DNA of 64,000 bases, taken from positions 632,301 to 696,300 of the forward strand of contig NC_089312.1 in assembly GCF_036669915.1 (NCBI RefSeq), in the 5' to 3' direction. Source of the stretch: Pocillopora verrucosa (Eukaryota > Cnidaria > Anthozoa > Scleractinia > Pocilloporidae). The position numbers and the translations under genes are program-made. How positions within the stretch are numbered: position 1 is the first letter of the stretch; each line of letters starts with the position of its first letter. Under the pieces are notes generated by a model. The model searched no databases. It was not told where the DNA came from and worked only from the letters and a program-made list of their open reading frames with translations. Below are positions 61,535-64,000 of the stretch, in pieces.

Positions 61535-62129
61535 AGCAAGTGTAACAAAGGCAGGTATATTTTTAGTTTAGCCTTTCATGATCATTACTTAATGAACAGG
61601 CTTACTTAGGAAGTGCTTGTGGCCTTTTGGGTATCAGAGTTGATACATTGGTGAGAGCAGCCACCTTCCACCAATCTGGATCTGTTCCTAGACAAAGCAC
61701 AGTATGATTTGCTGGCTCTCTAATCTCCTCTGAGAGATTTTTTATCCAGGCACTCTAGTTTTTCCCTTTAATGGAAAACCAACATTTGACTTCATTGATT
61801 TTGGGTTGTCTCTTTTAGTTTAATTATTAGTCAAGAGCACTTGTGCTTGGCTAAATACCCTTGAGACTTAAATAAAATCATCATTGTCATTTTTATTTAA
61901 CATTGTTTCTTGACATTACAACTCCATAGCGGATTTAATGTGAACCTCAAAAATTGAGGTTCACATTTATTGTTATTGTAGTAAAAAAACGAACGAACTA
62001 TACACCGAATGCAAATATGGCGGACCTCTCGGGCGGCCCGGGGCTAGTTGCGTGGAAGCGAGGCTAGTGAGGCCAGCTAGTGAGGCTAGCCAGTGAGGCC
62101 GGCTTTTCCCTGTGTTTTGATCGTCACGA
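61535..62129. other. Spacer between the transposase-superfamily-like gene and the YqaJ gene
   Basis: About 600 bp; contains a CG-rich block near 62010-62100 directly before the next ATG with a repeated GCTAGTGAGGC(C/T)AGC motif (62060-62100), probably promoter-proximal/5' UTR. There is an inverted pair AACCTCAAAAATTGAGGTT near 61941. Confidence 0.45.
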
Positions 62130-64000
62130 ATGGCTGCTTCACGTGCGCTCACAGAAGACGATATTCCTGGAGCTTCTCTTCGAGGTAGATCGCCTGCCAC
62201 GCTAAAAAATGAAGAACTTCGTTTCTGGCTGAAATGTAGGGGCGATACATTGAAAGGACTGAAAACAAAAGCACAATTAGTGAAAAGGTAGGATGCTCGT
62301 ACTTCGACCGATTCGCGGAGATTTCGCGCCTCGCTTGCCTTGATTGCAATTGCGGTAACCAAAGTTTAAAAACGATCTTATCTTCCCTTCTGTTTAGGGT
62401 TGAGGAATATATCAAAGAAGGTTGTGATCAAAATATAGTAGATCCGGATCCTGACCCCGTATATACAAAGCGCAAGGAACGCTTGGATAAAAACAAAGAT
62501 GACAACTCCGGAATTGCCGCAACTCAGCATCCTTTGAGTTTCCCATCAGATGGCTGGTCTGCAGACATACGGCGGATGCCCTTTTTTACCCGCGCCGAAA
62601 TGAATGACCACATTTCAAAGTCTGGAAAAAGAATTGATCCGACAAGTAAAGCCCATTCAGTGCCAACGAGTATTCGGAAAGCGATAACTTTTCTGAATGA
62701 CGAATATTTGAAGGGTATCTCCGCAGCAAGCGATGACAACTACTTTTATTTCCGGTCTCACTGCTATCACAGTTTTCGGAAGAATGATGCCCCACACAAC
62801 TTGAAAGTCGCATTGTGCATTTTAAGTGGGGAAGTGAAACATGCTACATGTTCCTGCGTTGCTGGGAAGGTTGGTTTTTGTAACCATATATTAGCACTCT
62901 TGATGAAGATTTGCAAATTCTCATTATATGAATGTAAAACTGTCCATGAACTTGAAAACGAAGAAGACATGCGGCCAAAGCAAGCATGTACTTCCTCTTT
63001 ACAGAGGTGGCATAGGAAGGGAAGAGGAGACTCTATAAATCCACAACCAGCAATGGAGGTGCTTGTAGCAAAGACCTACCTGGAGCAGCCCAGATCATCA
63101 GCTCGAGAACCTGGTGTCAGATGTACACTATATGAGGCAAGGAATAATATACGGGGGCAAAAGGCAGATGAAGAGAAACTATTGGCAACCTTGAAAGAAT
63201 TGAACCCAAATATGGCCCTAGCACAGATTATGACCCCAAAGGCTGATTCTATTCCCTTAGTAGAAACCAAATTTGGCAGAAGTCCACAGGGCTCGTATGC
63301 TAGCTATCAACTTGCAGTGACCGAAGATAATTTCAAAGTGTTTTGTGACATCACGTCTATCCCAAGGGCAAACCCTGCCAACCATGGTGAGCATATTGTG
63401 ACATATCCAAGATTTCCCCTATCAAGTCAGTCTAATGAACAGTTTGAGATACCTGCTGATCTTTCAGAAGCAGAAAAATCACTGTTAAAGGATCTGCAAG
63501 TTGATGAAGATAAACTGAATGGCATTGAAATTAAAACACGCAGCCAATCAGAGTGCCCTGAATGGAAGTTGGAAAGGAAATTCCGATTTACTGCCTCCAA
63601 TTTTGGTCTTATACGGGACAGAAAAAGAAACCATGAATCTTTAGTACAAAATCTTATAAATCCAAAGCCTTTTTCATCAAGATATACTAATCATGGACTT
63701 AAATATGAGCCAATTGCCTTAGAACAATACCAAACATATATGTCCTCTATTAACAAGTCAGTGAAGGTTTTTAAGTCAGGACTTGTAATAAGTATGGATG
63801 CCCCATACTTGGGTGCATCACCAGATGGCAAGGTTATTGATCCTGGATGCTCTGATCAATTTGGTCTTTCTGAGGTCAAGTGCCCAGAAACCAAGTACTT
63901 AGTCACCCCACTGGATGCATGCTCTGATAGCAGCTTTTTCATGGAAGAAGTCGATGGAAAGCCTAAACTTAAACGCACCCATAAATACTATGTCCAAGTG
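62130..64000 (+). CDS. SAP - SWIM zinc finger - YqaJ-type nuclease protein (3' end outside the window)
   Basis: Exon 1 is 62130-62287 (MAASRALTEDD; a SAP-like helix-extended-helix, ATLKNEELRFWLKCRGD, LKTKAQLVKR) and exon 2 runs open from 62398 past the edge, so at least 586 residues. A SWIM zinc finger, CSCVAGKVGFCNH (CxCx(n)CxH), lies near residue 208. A YqaJ/lambda-exonuclease-like domain starts near residue 445: FRFTASNFGLI, LKYEPIALEQY, SMDAPYLGASPDGKVID, GLSEVKCPETKY, THKYYVQV. The catalytic set of this fold, Glu in KYEP, Asp in SPDG and Glu-x-Lys in EVKCP, is intact. YqaJ nucleases of phages resect DNA ends for recombination; the cellular role of the animal SAP/SWIM versions is unknown to me. 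The long intact frame suggests selection or recent arrival. Confidence 0.9.

Overview
The window is AT-rich eukaryotic DNA with many short exons, GT-AG introns, degraded retroelements and MITE-like repeats. Two intact genes for coral-type GFP-like proteins, plus fragments of two more, point to an anthozoan, most likely a stony coral. No prokaryotic organisation is seen; no tRNA or rRNA gene was recognised.

Layout. 1-7.4 kb is repeat-rich: a minisatellite, a transposase N-terminal relic and a Penelope-like element (reverse transcriptase end plus GIY-YIG nuclease) on the minus strand. 7.4-14.6 kb (minus) is a nucleoplasmin/nucleophosmin gene whose acidic middle cannot be read in one frame. 16.1-28.5 kb (minus) is a complete Xaa-Pro aminopeptidase 1 gene; I could join 25 coding exons into 625 codons plus stop with every metal ligand kept. 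29.5-35.2 kb (plus) is a KCTD9-like gene (ubiquitin-like N terminus, BTB/T1, pentapeptide repeats), head-to-head with the peptidase gene; its first coding exon was not found.

36.6-42.5 kb holds two broken GFP-like genes (one minus, one plus) separated by a LINE relic. 42.75-59.95 kb is a tandem duplication of a unit of about 8-9 kb. Each unit carries, in order: a dead transposase-like gene (+), a chromo-barrel-like reading frame (-) converging on it, a small unrecognised gene (+) with a poly(A) signal, and an intact five-exon GFP-like gene (-). The second unit also has a LINE fragment and a 76-bp tandem array.

60.4-64 kb (plus) holds the last four exons of a gene that appears to belong to the same superfamily as the duplicated transposase-like gene. 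It is followed by the start of a gene encoding a SAP - SWIM zinc finger - YqaJ-type nuclease protein that runs off the right edge. This pair is the best candidate for an undescribed mobile or genome-defence system.

The housekeeping genes (nucleoplasmin, aminopeptidase, KCTD9) are functionally independent. The pigment cluster and the transposase/chromo/YqaJ genes form the accessory part of the window.
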